From contig NZ_CANMFF010000004.1 in assembly GCF_947497005.1 (NCBI RefSeq), positions 62,001-126,000 on the forward strand: a stretch of 64,000 bases of DNA, in the 5' to 3' direction. Source of the stretch: an uncultured Ruegeria sp. Lineage in GTDB: Bacteria; Pseudomonadota; Alphaproteobacteria; Rhodobacterales; Rhodobacteraceae. Positions within the stretch are counted from its first letter, which is position 1, and every line of letters begins with the position of its first letter. Position numbers and translations under genes: made by a program. The notes beneath the pieces were generated by a model, which ran no database searches, was not told where the DNA came from, and was given only the letters and a program-made list of their open reading frames with translations. Of this stretch, positions 52,690 to 61,587 are shown piece by piece.

Positions 52690-54738
52690 ATGCTTCAGTT
52701 CGAAAGTGTAGTGGCAACGGGGAGCACGGCGCTCGATTCAGGTATCGGCGATACGGCTTTAAAAACGCTTAACGGGAATACGTATCTCTACACTGTGACC
52801 GGTCAGGGCGGCGGTGTCGCGGTTTGGAGACTGGTCGATGGCGCGTTACCGCAGTTGATTGACACTGAATACTACAGCGGGACGATCACCTTCCTGGTGG
52901 GGCGCAGCGGCACGCCAGTAACGCTGGCAGGAACAGAACAGCTTGTGCTCGACGTAAACACTGCCATGGGGCTGGTAGGTTATGACGTGAATGCAGACGG
53001 AACGATCGGCAGTTTGAAGGAAACAGGCACTCTTAACGGCGGCGGGGACATCTCGGCCATTGTACAGGTGTCGTTCGGGTCTTTGGATGTCGTTGCTGTG
53101 GCGCATGAGGACACAGGCAATATCGGGACATATTACGTGAACTCCGACGGGTCTCTCAGTCTTGCGGGCCTGATCACCGGCGAAGCCGATACCATGCAAA
53201 CTTTGCGGGCAGGCTCGGAACTATTCCTGATTTCCGGCGACGCGGTCACAAACTCTGTTGCAACTTTTCGTATCGATTCCGATACCGCTACGTTGACCGA
53301 GATCGACAATAGTTCCGCCCTCGGAACCCTTGGTGTTTCTACCCCAACTGCGGTCGAGACTGTTGAGGCTTATGGTAAATCCTGGGTCGTCGTCGCAGGG
53401 TCCGGCAGCAATTCTCTCAGTGTTCTTCAATTGAACAGTGACGGAAGCCTGAAGGCGACGGACCATGTGCTTGATACGCTGCATACCCGCTTCGAATCGG
53501 TTCAGGATCTTGCGGTCGTGGATGTAAACGGGCAGGTCTTTGTGGTTGCAGGAGGGGGCGACGATGGGGTGAGCCTGTTCACCCTGACGCCTGAGGGCCA
53601 GTTGGTTCATCTGGACAGTTTCGCGGACACAGTCGCGAGTGGGTTGCAGAATGTCGAATCGCTTAGCGTTGCGCATGTGGGCGATGAGTTGCAGATTCTC
53701 GTGACCTCGCAACAGGATGCCGGAGTGACTGTTCTGAGCGTTCCGGTAGATGATCTGGGCATGGTGCGCAAAGGGTTCGGTACGGTGAACGGAACTGCGT
53801 CGAACGACATCTTGAGTGGCAGTATTCTGGACACCACTCTTTCAGGCGGTGCCGGAGCAGATATATTGATTGCTGGGGCAGGCGCGACGACCATGTCGGG
53901 TGGGGCTGGTGCCGACATCTTCGTAATGCAGTCTGGTAGTGGTCTGAGCACAATCACAGATTTTCAGGCAGGTGTAGATCGCTTGGATATGTTCGACTAC
54001 TTGATGTTGCGATCACCGCAACAACTGACGTTTACCAGCACGGTGGATGGGGCTCAGATCGAGTACCGCGGCGAGATAGTACAGGTTCATTCTGCTTCGG
54101 GAGGGGCGCTAACAAGTACAGATATCTTCGGTGCGGGGTTTGGGGGACCGGATCACATTCCAGTAGATTTTGGGGACTTCGGAGGGCTAACGCCGGGCAG
54201 CTCTGATGGTTTGGCCGGTCAAATCGCAGTGGACAGTGAAGTCGCCAATCCCGGGCTGACGGACGCAGAAATCAGATTCACTCCGGACGGAGGGGGTACG
54301 GTTTCCGTTACCGCAGACGATCAGGGTCAGTTCGATCTGGATTTGCCGGATGGGACCTATCCCGGAACATTAGACATCATCAAACACTATTCTACGGCAA
54401 GTAGGGAAATCGATGCGTTGGATGCATTACAAGTGTTACGAATCTCGGTTGGTCTTGATCCGATTTGGGGTCCTGCGACTGCGGAAAACCTGATAGCTGC
54501 GGACGTTAACAGGGATGGAGCTGTCAACGCTCTGGATGCGCTCGTAATACTGCAAGTGGCCGTTGGACAGCCCACAACGCATGATCCTCAGTGGGTCTTT
54601 CTGGATGACAATGCTGATTTATCCGGTGTTACCAAGGACAATGTTGTCTATCAGACTGGTGTAGATGTCGTCGCTGTGGATGGGGTAATCAATGCTGATA
54701 TGACGTCGATCTTGTTGGGTAACCTCGAAGCGGCCTGA
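52690..54738 (+). CDS. Secreted beta-propeller/RTX protein with C-terminal dockerin-like module
   Basis: About 682 residues. There is no signal peptide. Residues about 10-365 are repeated propeller blades (SVLQLNSDGSLKATDHVLDT and similar), like lactonase-type propellers. A haemolysin-type Ca-binding segment follows (about 370-430) with NDILSG, LSGGAGADILIAG and MSGGAGADIFVM, the mark of type I secretion substrates. A carboxypeptidase-regulatory/SdrB-like beta domain (about 505-565) precedes a dockerin-like module (about 572-635) with two helices, DALDALQVLRISVGL and the EF-hand-like DVNRDGAVNALDALVILQVAVG; a further DGVINADMTSILLG is at the end. It is divergent from the operon encoding the exporter and the cohesin-like partner. 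Confidence 0.83.
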   Translation: MLQFESVVATGSTALDSGIGDTALKTLNGNTYLYTVTGQGGGVAVWRLVDGALPQLIDTEYYSGTITFLVGRSGTPVTLAGTEQLVLDVNTAMGLVGYDVNADGTIGSLKETGTLNGGGDISAIVQVSFGSLDVVAVAHEDTGNIGTYYVNSDGSLSLAGLITGEADTMQTLRAGSELFLISGDAVTNSVATFRIDSDTATLTEIDNSSALGTLGVSTPTAVETVEAYGKSWVVVAGSGSNSLSVLQLNSDGSLKATDHVLDTLHTRFESVQDLAVVDVNGQVFVVAGGGDDGVSLFTLTPEGQLVHLDSFADTVASGLQNVESLSVAHVGDELQILVTSQQDAGVTVLSVPVDDLGMVRKGFGTVNGTASNDILSGSILDTTLSGGAGADILIAGAGATTMSGGAGADIFVMQSGSGLSTITDFQAGVDRLDMFDYLMLRSPQQLTFTSTVDGAQIEYRGEIVQVHSASGGALTSTDIFGAGFGGPDHIPVDFGDFGGLTPGSSDGLAGQIAVDSEVANPGLTDAEIRFTPDGGGTVSVTADDQGQFDLDLPDGTYPGTLDIIKHYSTASREIDALDALQVLRISVGLDPIWGPATAENLIAADVNRDGAVNALDALVILQVAVGQPTTHDPQWVFLDDNADLSGVTKDNVVYQTGVDVVAVDGVINADMTSILLGNLEAA

Positions 54739-54884
54739 GCAGTAAGTTTGTATTGCCAATTTGTTGACTGGGTTTGATGAGGGTATGTCAGCCCTATGAA
54801 TTTTCCGATTGATATGCCGTGCCTGAAAGGCTTCCACTACCCTCGTGAGGTCATATCGTTTGCTGCCTGGGCGGGAAAGCGAAA

Positions 54885-55100
54885 TCTATTGTTTTTTGCT
54901 TCTGATCGTTCAAATGAATCCGGGTGAAGCAAGTAGTCTGTCCATATGCCATCCAACATGGAGAATGTGCCGTGAGCCGCATCTTGTGCGACCTGGTTGG
55001 GATGTTCGATATCGGCCTCTTTAGCGATACGTACGAATGCGTTGAGGACCAAGTTTCGAAGCTTGGCGTCGTGGGTATCTGAAAATGCAGCTAGAAGTCG
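54885..55100 (-). pseudogene. Remnant of a TetR-family regulator, C-terminal part
   Basis: A fragment of about 70 residues resembles the ligand-binding C-terminus of BetI/TetR_C_6-type regulators (LLAAFSDTHDAKLRNLVLN, then MLDGIWTDYLLHPDSFERSEA). No DNA-binding domain is present. Its upstream end abuts the GAF remnant in a different frame near 55100, so it is a rearranged, non-functional piece. Confidence 0.5.
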
Positions 55101-56222
55101 ACTTGACCACACAGCATCGAATTGCCTCCAAAGGCACGTTCAGCCTGCAGCCCAATCCGAACGCATATTCCGGGGAAAAGATACGTGAGGAAACCTCCAG
55201 GATGGAATCCAGAACCGGCGGAAGATCGTTGGGTGAGCGCGAGATGACGTCTAGCACTTCAGACGTCGCCGTCTGATACTTCAGCGCCTCTTCGACGTCG
55301 GCAGTGCGTTCTCGAGTCTTTCGGAACAGTCGCGCATTCTCAATGGCGATGCTGGCTTGATTGGCAAAACCCTGAACGAGCTCGACGCTGTTTTGCTGTG
55401 GCGGTCCGGCCTCTGCCCAACCGACAATTACAACGCCCCAAAACCGCGCCTCTGCCCGGATTGGAATGGCCATCAGTCGCCGATATCCAGCCTTTCGGGC
55501 AAGCTCAAGACTGAAATATTCGAGCCCCTGCGCATCCGCTAGTTGCTGGACTTCGCAGCTTTCAACGAACAGTGGGGCCAAATGGCACTTGGACGCTTCC
55601 ACTGGGTAGTCCGACGTCGGTGCCTTTAAAGTAGCCTGCGGAAACCCGTATTGTGCTCAGAAATGATAGAGCTTGCTGCCAAAGCGTTCCAGGACACAGA
55701 GCTGCACTCCACAAGGCTCTGCGGATTTTTGCACGACAAGATCAAACACAGGCTGGATGTCGGACGACGCTTCGTTAATGACGTGCAAGATTTTGGCGCT
55801 CGCTCGTTCGCGCATCAACGCTTATTCACCTCGGCCGTGCGTGCCCGCACTTCTTCAAAGAGCCGGGTGTTGTACATGGCAATCAGCGCCTGGGATGCGA
55901 ACGTTTCCAAGAGAGCGATTTGTTTTGAATTGAATGGTGCGGCTTTGTCGTAGCAGAGCACAATTTTCGATGGCAATGACTGCGTGCTTGGCGAATCCTT
56001 CAACCAACTGCACGTCAGAGTCAGCATATGGCCGCACCTCACGGCGGCTTACCGCGATGGCACCAATGGTCTGATCTCCTTGCATTAAGGTAACTGCACC
56101 GCGTGATCGAATGCCTTCGACCTTGACCATCATGACTGCTACTTGGTCGTCCGAGCGGTAAAAGTCAGTCTCAATCAGATCGTCGATGCGAACGACCTCG
56201 CCTGTTCGAATCGCTTTAGCTA
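55100..56222 (-). pseudogene. Degraded GAF-domain sensor protein (histidine kinase or cyclase family)
   Basis: Three consecutive GAF-type segments read on the minus strand with breaks. The first (from 56222) has GDQTIGAIAVSRREVRPYADSDVQ and HAVIAIEN, then shifts frame near 55960 to QIALLETFASQALIAMYNTRLFEEVRARTAEV. A second shift lies near 55820 before KILHVINEASSDIQPVFDLVV. An in-frame TGA at 55657-55659 interrupts the next part, which goes on to GYRRLMAIPIRAEARFWGVVIVGW and ASIAIENARLFRKTRERTADVEEAL. The repeated ENxRLF-RTADVEEAL-TSEVLDVISRS pattern is that of multi-GAF sensor kinases or adenylate cyclases of Rhizobiales type. No output domain remains. Confidence 0.75.
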
Positions 56223-56237
56223 CAGTTACCGACCCTT

Positions 56238-56440
56238 CAAGTGGCCATTTCTCTCACGAAAAACGCGGCACATGCGTACATGAAGGGCGGCATTCGGGTC
56301 AAAGGGATCAATCTCGGCTGGGCATTGACAGAGGCGGAAGATCGGTTGCATCAAGAGTTCTATGAGCGGGAGAGGATTGAGCAGAAATGGCTGGCAAAAC
56401 GCAGCCGTTGGGGGCGCCTTAGGCAGGTGGAGGTGCGGTG
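56238..56440 (+). pseudogene. Remnant of an SDR-family dehydrogenase
   Basis: The translation from 56241 (ISLTKNAAHAYMKGGIRVKG, INLGWALTEAEDRLHQEFY) matches the region after the catalytic YxxxK of short-chain dehydrogenases, where NxRVNGLNxGW and a following EDxxQREF stretch are common. The Rossmann part and active site are missing, and the frame runs out near 56450. It begins exactly where the GAF remnant ends on the other strand, so a rearrangement joined them. It overlaps the end of the lacI-type gene. Confidence 0.6.
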
Positions 56441-57444
56441 CTGTCACGGATGACAAGTTCCACTGGGACCAGCGGCTCAGTGGTGCGGGGCGTGTTAGGG
56501 TTTGCCAACCGCTGCAAAAGCGCCTCGGCAGAGCGACGACCCAGTACGTTGCGGTCTTGACGAATTGTTGTCAGGGCCGGGATTGAAAATTCTGCCATTT
56601 CGATGTCGTCAAAGCCGACAACGGAAATGTCGTGCGGTACTTTCAGCCCGCCCGCCTCCAGACCCGCTATCAAACCAAACGCCACCATGTCGGCCGAACA
56701 GAACACGGCTGTCGGTCGCTCGGCCATTGCAAGGATCCGGCGGGCAGCCGCATGGCCGGAATCAAGCGAGAAATCGCCGCGGATAATATGCTCTGAACTG
56801 GCGGGGAGGCCAAGGCTGGTCCGTTCATCCATCATGCCCTGGCGGCGGGCAGTCGTCAGCACGTTGCCTTCCGGTCCGGTGACATGGGCAATCCGCCTGT
56901 GCCCCAGCTCAAATAGGTGGCGCATCGCGAGCCGCGCGCCTTCAGCATTGTCGCTGGCAATCACCGGAAAGTCAGTGCTTTCGGCCCATTCGCACAGAAA
57001 AACGATGTGCTTGTCGGCGCCCTGCGCAGTGCACAAATCAAGGCTGGTCTGAGTAATCTTGCCGTCAAGGCAAATGGCACCATCGACGCGACCATCACTG
57101 AAATAGCCTGCAAGCGTTTCGGTCTTGAGCGGGTTGGTGTTGGTGTCGGAGATCAGCACGGCATACTCGGAGCCAGCAAAACCTTCGCTGATTCCGGCCA
57201 GCAGGCCGGAATAGAACGGGATGCGCAGGTCTGGTATCAGCACGAGGACGGCACCAGCCCGCTGCATCCGCAAGTTCCGCGCAGCCAGGTTCACGCGATA
57301 ACCGGTGGCACGAATTGCGCCGAGAACGGTCTCGCGCGTTTCCGGTGCGACGCGTGCCGGAGAGGTCAAAACCCTGCTGACAGTCGCTGTGGACACATTT
57401 GCCTTTCGGGCGACATCCTGGATTGTCGCGGGTTTCTGGACCAT
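56419..57444 (-). CDS. LacI-family transcriptional repressor
   Basis: The 341-residue regulator has an N-terminal LacI helix-turn-helix (TIQDVARKANVSTATVSRVL, 7-26), hinge helix (ARNLRMQRAGAV region) and a periplasmic-binding-like sugar-sensing domain (SVVGFDDIEMAEFSIPALTTIRQD near 270-293). It is divergent from the SDR/ABC catabolic operon, and two mirror-image 14-bp palindromic sites lie between the two starts. It most likely represses itself and the operon until a sugar or polyol binds. Confidence 0.93.
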   Translation of the reverse strand: MVQKPATIQDVARKANVSTATVSRVLTSPARVAPETRETVLGAIRATGYRVNLAARNLRMQRAGAVLVLIPDLRIPFYSGLLAGISEGFAGSEYAVLISDTNTNPLKTETLAGYFSDGRVDGAICLDGKITQTSLDLCTAQGADKHIVFLCEWAESTDFPVIASDNAEGARLAMRHLFELGHRRIAHVTGPEGNVLTTARRQGMMDERTSLGLPASSEHIIRGDFSLDSGHAAARRILAMAERPTAVFCSADMVAFGLIAGLEAGGLKVPHDISVVGFDDIEMAEFSIPALTTIRQDRNVLGRRSAEALLQRLANPNTPRTTEPLVPVELVIRDSTAPPPA

Positions 57445-57503
57445 CGCCTAACCTCGTCGCATCCGGCTGGTGGGTTGACTCCATATAGCGGAATCGCGCA
57501 TCG

Positions 57504-57517
57504 TGCAATCGATTACA
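57504..57517. promoter_or_regulatory. LacI-type operator 1
   Basis: TGCAATCGATTACA: a 14-bp near-palindrome with core AATCGATT, 60 bases upstream of the lacI start. It is the exact reverse complement of operator 2. Confidence 0.75.
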
Positions 57518-57545
57518 CAGCATTCAAACGATCCATGGAGTGATA

Positions 57546-57559
57546 TGTAATCGATTGCA
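57546..57559. promoter_or_regulatory. LacI-type operator 2
   Basis: TGTAATCGATTGCA: the exact reverse complement of operator 1, with centres 42 bases apart (four helical turns), 64 bases upstream of the SDR start. The geometry suits cooperative binding or a small repression loop. Confidence 0.75.
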
Positions 57560-57622
57560 GGTCCGAAAATGACCTTTTGGGGGACAGGTGACAGATCGCA
57601 TTAAGAAATCCGAGAATCGCTC

Positions 57623-58348
57623 ATGAGCAAGGCGGCTTTTGACTTTGCCGGCGCGCACGTTGTTGTCATCGGGGCAAGCCGGAGTGGCATCGGGGCGGCG
57701 ATAGCTCGGGCGTTTCAAGACGCGGGTGCGGATGTGGCGATCACCGGGGTCGAAGCGGCGCCGGCAAGCGAGGATGCGGAGCGGTTTGTTTACACGCAGA
57801 TCGATGTTACGGAAACCAAAGCGGTGCGGAAATTCGCAAGGGACCAGGGCGCGGTCGATGTGCTGGTGAATTGCGCAGCTATCACCCGGCGGGATGAAGA
57901 GATGGTGCCGGACTTCTTCGCGAAGGTTCTCGATATCAACTTGACAGGGTCCTTTCGCTGCGCCGAGGCATTCCACGACGGGCTGGCAGCCACCAGCGGG
58001 TCGGTAATCAACATCGCGTCGATGTATGCGCGTTTCGGCTCACCGATGAACCCGGCCTATGGCGCGTCGAAGGCCGGGATTGAGCAGTTGACAAAGTCGC
58101 TGTCAATTGCCTGGGCGGGTGATGGTATCCGGGTGAACGCCATCGCACCGGGGTTCATTGTAACAGAACAATCGGCGCGGGCGCGAGAATCTGAAGAGTT
58201 CGTGCAGAGCGTCGAGGCGCGGACCCCCATGGCCCGGTGGGGCCGGCCATCCGACATCACCGGAGCGGCGCTGTTTCTGGCCTCTGGGGCGGCAGGCTTC
58301 ATCACCGGCGTTTGCCTGCCGGTTGACGGGGGATATTCGGGTGTTTGA
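57623..58348 (+). CDS. SDR-family NAD(P)-dependent oxidoreductase
   Basis: The 241-residue enzyme has the glycine-rich cofactor motif [10 protein letters not shown] (19-28), NCAA, catalytic Tyr/Lys in YGASKAG and the C-terminal [12 protein letters not shown], so a complete classical SDR. First gene of the operon controlled by the divergent LacI regulator. It probably oxidises a sugar alcohol or sugar-derived ketone. The ribosome site (GAGA) is weak. Confidence 0.92.
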   Translation: MSKAAFDFAGAHVVVIGASRSGIGAAIARAFQDAGADVAITGVEAAPASEDAERFVYTQIDVTETKAVRKFARDQGAVDVLVNCAAITRRDEEMVPDFFAKVLDINLTGSFRCAEAFHDGLAATSGSVINIASMYARFGSPMNPAYGASKAGIEQLTKSLSIAWAGDGIRVNAIAPGFIVTEQSARARESEEFVQSVEARTPMARWGRPSDITGAALFLASGAAGFITGVCLPVDGGYSGV

Positions 58349-58360
58349 GGAAACGAAGCG

Positions 58361-59515
58361 ATGAGAGGCTTGAACGAAATCGGCGCGGCGGTGATCGGGA
58401 CCGGCTTTATCGGGACGGTGCATTTGCAGGCGCTGAGGCGTCTGGGCGTGCGCGTCGAAGGTTTGCTTGGATCGTCGCCGACGCGGAGCGCGAAGCGGGC
58501 AGGAGATCTGGGCGTCGCCAAGGGCTATGCCGATCTCGATGCGTTGCTAAGTGATGATGCGGTCGATGTTGTGCATGTAACCTCGCCCAACCATGCGCAT
58601 TATCTGCATGTGAAAGCGATTCTGGCCGCTGGCAAGCATGTGGTTTGCGAAAAGCCGCTGGCGATGACTTCGGCAGAAAGTGCGGAGATGGTCGAACTGG
58701 CCGCCGCCTCGGGCAAGATCTGCGCGGTTTGCTACAACATCCGCTTTTATCCCTTGAACCAACAGGCGCACGGAATGGTGCGGAATGGCGAGCTTGGGGA
58801 CATTCGGTTCGTCTCAGGCCGCTACCATCAAGACTGGTTGGCCAAGCCTACGGATTGGAACTGGCGGCTGGTCAGCGAAGAAGGCGGGGAGCTCCGCTCG
58901 GTCGGGGATATCGGCACTCATTGGGTGGACCTCACGGGGTTTGTCACCGGGCTCAGGCCCAAGGCGGTGATGGCGGATCTGGCGACCTTCATTCCCGAAC
59001 GGCAGAAACCGTTGGGTCCGGTCGAAACCTTTGCTGCCGGGTCTGGGGAAACCGAGGCGGTGAAGATCGACACCGACGACGCGGCGATGATCCTAATCCG
59101 CTATGAGGGTGGCGCGCGGGGCATTATGAGCACAAGCCAGATCAATATCGGACGCAAGAATTCGCTGCAATGGGATGCCGCGGGCGCCAAGGCGAGTGCG
59201 GCCTGGGACAGTGAAACTCCGGACCACCTGTTCATCGGGCACCGGGATATGCCGAACCAGACATTGATGCGTGATTTCACTCTGATGAACGACCTTGGCA
59301 CACAGGCGGCAACCTTGCCGCCGGGACATGTGGAGGGTTTTGCCGACAGTTTCTTCAACTTCTTCCGGGCGGTCTATGGTGATGTCCTCGCTGGTGGGCG
59401 GTCCGAAGGGGCGACCTGGGCCACTTTTGTGGATGGGCATGACGAGATGCTGTTCTGCGAGGCGGTTTCGAGGTCTGCGCGGGAAAACCGTTGGGTTCAA
59501 TTGGGCGAGATATGA
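58361..59515 (+). CDS. Gfo/Idh/MocA-family sugar dehydrogenase
   Basis: The 384-residue protein has an N-terminal Rossmann fold ([20 protein letters not shown], 7-26) with the EKPLAMT motif (about 98-104) containing the catalytic lysine, then the alpha/beta substrate domain with [17 protein letters not shown] including the family His. It is an NAD(P)-linked dehydrogenase for a sugar, polyol or inositol. It lies 12 bases after the SDR gene and is followed closely by an isomerase. Confidence 0.93.
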   Translation: MRGLNEIGAAVIGTGFIGTVHLQALRRLGVRVEGLLGSSPTRSAKRAGDLGVAKGYADLDALLSDDAVDVVHVTSPNHAHYLHVKAILAAGKHVVCEKPLAMTSAESAEMVELAAASGKICAVCYNIRFYPLNQQAHGMVRNGELGDIRFVSGRYHQDWLAKPTDWNWRLVSEEGGELRSVGDIGTHWVDLTGFVTGLRPKAVMADLATFIPERQKPLGPVETFAAGSGETEAVKIDTDDAAMILIRYEGGARGIMSTSQINIGRKNSLQWDAAGAKASAAWDSETPDHLFIGHRDMPNQTLMRDFTLMNDLGTQAATLPPGHVEGFADSFFNFFRAVYGDVLAGGRSEGATWATFVDGHDEMLFCEAVSRSARENRWVQLGEI

Positions 59516-59525
59516 GGGTGACAGC

Positions 59526-60440
59526 ATGAAGTTGGGGCTTTTGACAGCACCTTTCGAGGACACGGCGCTGAGCGAAGTAGCGGGCTGGGCCAAGTCATCC
59601 GGGTTTTCGGCGCTGGAGATTGCCTGCTGGCCCGCCTCGGGTGGGGAAAAGCGGCGTTACGCTGGCACCAGCCATATCAACGTGGATGGTCTCAGTGCGT
59701 CAAAGGGCAAGGACATTGTCGAGATGCTCGGCGGGCAAGGGATCGAGATTTCTGGACTGGGATATTACCCCAACCCGTTGCACGCCGACACGGGCCATCG
59801 CGACGAGGTAATCGGGCATCTCAAGAAGGTGATTACAGCCGCTGGCGGCATGGGCATCGGCGTCGTGAATACCTTCGTCGGCGGTGACAGGACTCTCAAT
59901 GTCGATGAGAACTGGGCGCGAGCGCAGGATATCTTTGCACCTATCGTCAAACATGCGTCAGACGCAGGCGTGAAGCTGTGTTTTGAAAACTGCCCGATGA
60001 TCTTCAGTTACGATGAATGGCCCGGCGGTCACAACATTGCGTACAGCCCGAAGATCTGGCGGCGCATATTCGAGGAGTGGGGCGATGATGTTGGTATGAA
60101 TTTCGACCCCTCGCACCTCATCTGGCAGTTCATCGACCAGACGCGGTTCATCAAGGAATTCGGGCCCTATATGGGTCATGTCCACGCTAAGGACCTGATG
60201 ATCGACCGCGACGGCCTTTATGAAAACGGTATCATTTCAGCAGGAATGGGCTGGCAGATACCGCGGCTTTGCGGATTGGGCGATGTGGACTGGTCCGACT
60301 TCTTCTCGGGCCTCTATCTTGCGGGGTACGACGGACCGATAATTATCGAGCATGAAGATCGTCTGTTCGAAGGAACGGACGACAAAGTGAAGCGGGGCTT
60401 TCTCCTCGCGCGTGACGTGCTGCAACCGTACATCAAGTGA
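59526..60440 (+). CDS. Sugar phosphate isomerase/epimerase (xylose-isomerase-like TIM barrel)
   Basis: About 304 residues from ATG 59526, which has GAGGGTGA upstream; the longer frame overlaps the dehydrogenase. The AP_endonuclease_2 TIM-barrel motifs are present: VKLCFENCPM with the metal-binding Glu, MNFDPSHLIWQ with Asp and His, GHVHAKD, and IIIEHED at the end. It interconverts a keto or phospho sugar or dehydrates an inositol intermediate; the exact reaction cannot be told. Part of the same operon. Confidence 0.9.
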   Translation: MKLGLLTAPFEDTALSEVAGWAKSSGFSALEIACWPASGGEKRRYAGTSHINVDGLSASKGKDIVEMLGGQGIEISGLGYYPNPLHADTGHRDEVIGHLKKVITAAGGMGIGVVNTFVGGDRTLNVDENWARAQDIFAPIVKHASDAGVKLCFENCPMIFSYDEWPGGHNIAYSPKIWRRIFEEWGDDVGMNFDPSHLIWQFIDQTRFIKEFGPYMGHVHAKDLMIDRDGLYENGIISAGMGWQIPRLCGLGDVDWSDFFSGLYLAGYDGPIIIEHEDRLFEGTDDKVKRGFLLARDVLQPYIK

Positions 60441-60495
60441 CGGGGCGGTGATTTTGACGAAACCAGAACGAACCAGTCTAGGGAGGACTAAGCCT

Positions 60496-61533
60496 ATGAA
60501 GAAGTTCCTGACAGCGACAGCAGCAATAGCGTTGGCCATACCGATGGCAACGGCGGCGTTCGCCGATGGCCACAAGAGCTATACAATCGGCGTGTCGAAC
60601 ACCGTTCAGGGCAACGGCTGGCGCGAGCAGATGATCTGCGCAATGCGCGCTCAGGCGCTTGTCGAAGGCGATGTAAGCAACCTGATCGTGGCGCACCGGA
60701 ACACCGACAGCGCAGGCCAGCTTGAGGATCTCAACAACCTGATCGAAGCGGGCGTGGACGCGATTGTCCTCAATCCTTCAAATCCTGACGCATTGAACTC
60801 GGCGCTCGAAGCGGCGATGGCCAAGGACATTGTCGTGGTCGCAGTGGACGCTGGTGTGACGGCAGAAGGGGCCTACATCCTGTCCAACAATCAGGAACAG
60901 TATGCCTATCTTGGTGCCAAGTGGCTGTTTGAGCAGCTGGGTGGCAAAGGCGACGTTGTCTACATGCGCGGAATCGCAGGTGTGTCGGCTGATACGGATC
61001 GGGACAACGGGTTCAAACGAGCCCTGGCAGAGTACCCGGACATCAAGGTTGCGCACGAGGTCTTTACCGGTTGGCAGCAGGACCAGGGCAAGCAGCAGAT
61101 GTTTGATTTCCTTGCAACCGGCATTCCATTTGACGGCGTCTGGACCAGCGGGATCGACAATGTGATCGTCGATGCGTTCACGGAATCCGGTGCGCCGCTG
61201 GTGCCGATTGTGGGTGCGGACAACGCAGGTTTCGTCCAGTATCTGACCGAGGTCGATGGCCTACAGGGCGCTGCCGTGACCAACCCCGGTTCAGTGGGGG
61301 GTGCAGGCATCGCCCTGGCGGTTGATATTCTCAACGGCGAAGCTCCCGCCGAAAAGACCGTGTTGGTTGATCCGGTTCTTTGGGAAAATGCCACGGACGG
61401 TGGCCGCGCGACCATCACGGCCGCGCAGAACCCCAACCTTGATCCGGAATGGCCGGTTTCGGTGACGGTCCCGGGCTGGACCGACTACACGATGGAGCAG
61501 ATCATCGCCTGCGAAGGTCCCGGCGACAGCTGA
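60496..61533 (+). CDS. Sugar ABC transporter periplasmic substrate-binding protein (RbsB-like)
   Basis: About 345 residues from ATG 60496 with GGGAGGA just upstream. A signal peptide (1-24, ends AAFADG) and a periplasmic-binding type I fold (IGVSNTVQGNGWREQM, NPSNPDALNSALEAA, GVWTSGIDNVIVDAF) are seen. It delivers a monosaccharide or polyol to the ABC importer encoded next. It is followed by a strong hairpin before the ATPase gene, a common way to make more binding protein than transporter. Confidence 0.93.
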   Translation: MKKFLTATAAIALAIPMATAAFADGHKSYTIGVSNTVQGNGWREQMICAMRAQALVEGDVSNLIVAHRNTDSAGQLEDLNNLIEAGVDAIVLNPSNPDALNSALEAAMAKDIVVVAVDAGVTAEGAYILSNNQEQYAYLGAKWLFEQLGGKGDVVYMRGIAGVSADTDRDNGFKRALAEYPDIKVAHEVFTGWQQDQGKQQMFDFLATGIPFDGVWTSGIDNVIVDAFTESGAPLVPIVGADNAGFVQYLTEVDGLQGAAVTNPGSVGGAGIALAVDILNGEAPAEKTVLVDPVLWENATDGGRATITAAQNPNLDPEWPVSVTVPGWTDYTMEQIIACEGPGDS

Positions 61534-61542
61534 TCGCAATTC

Positions 61543-61568
61543 CGGCGGCCCGCCTGTTTGGGCCGCCG
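61543..61568 (+). terminator. 9-bp hairpin between binding-protein and ATPase genes
   Basis: CGGCGGCCC, 8-base loop, GGGCCGCCG, perfect, followed by a pyrimidine-rich CTTTCGCTCTC. Probably a partial terminator or mRNA-end protector inside the operon that raises binding-protein levels. Confidence 0.55.
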
Positions 61569-61587
61569 CTTTCGCTCTCAAGGATAA

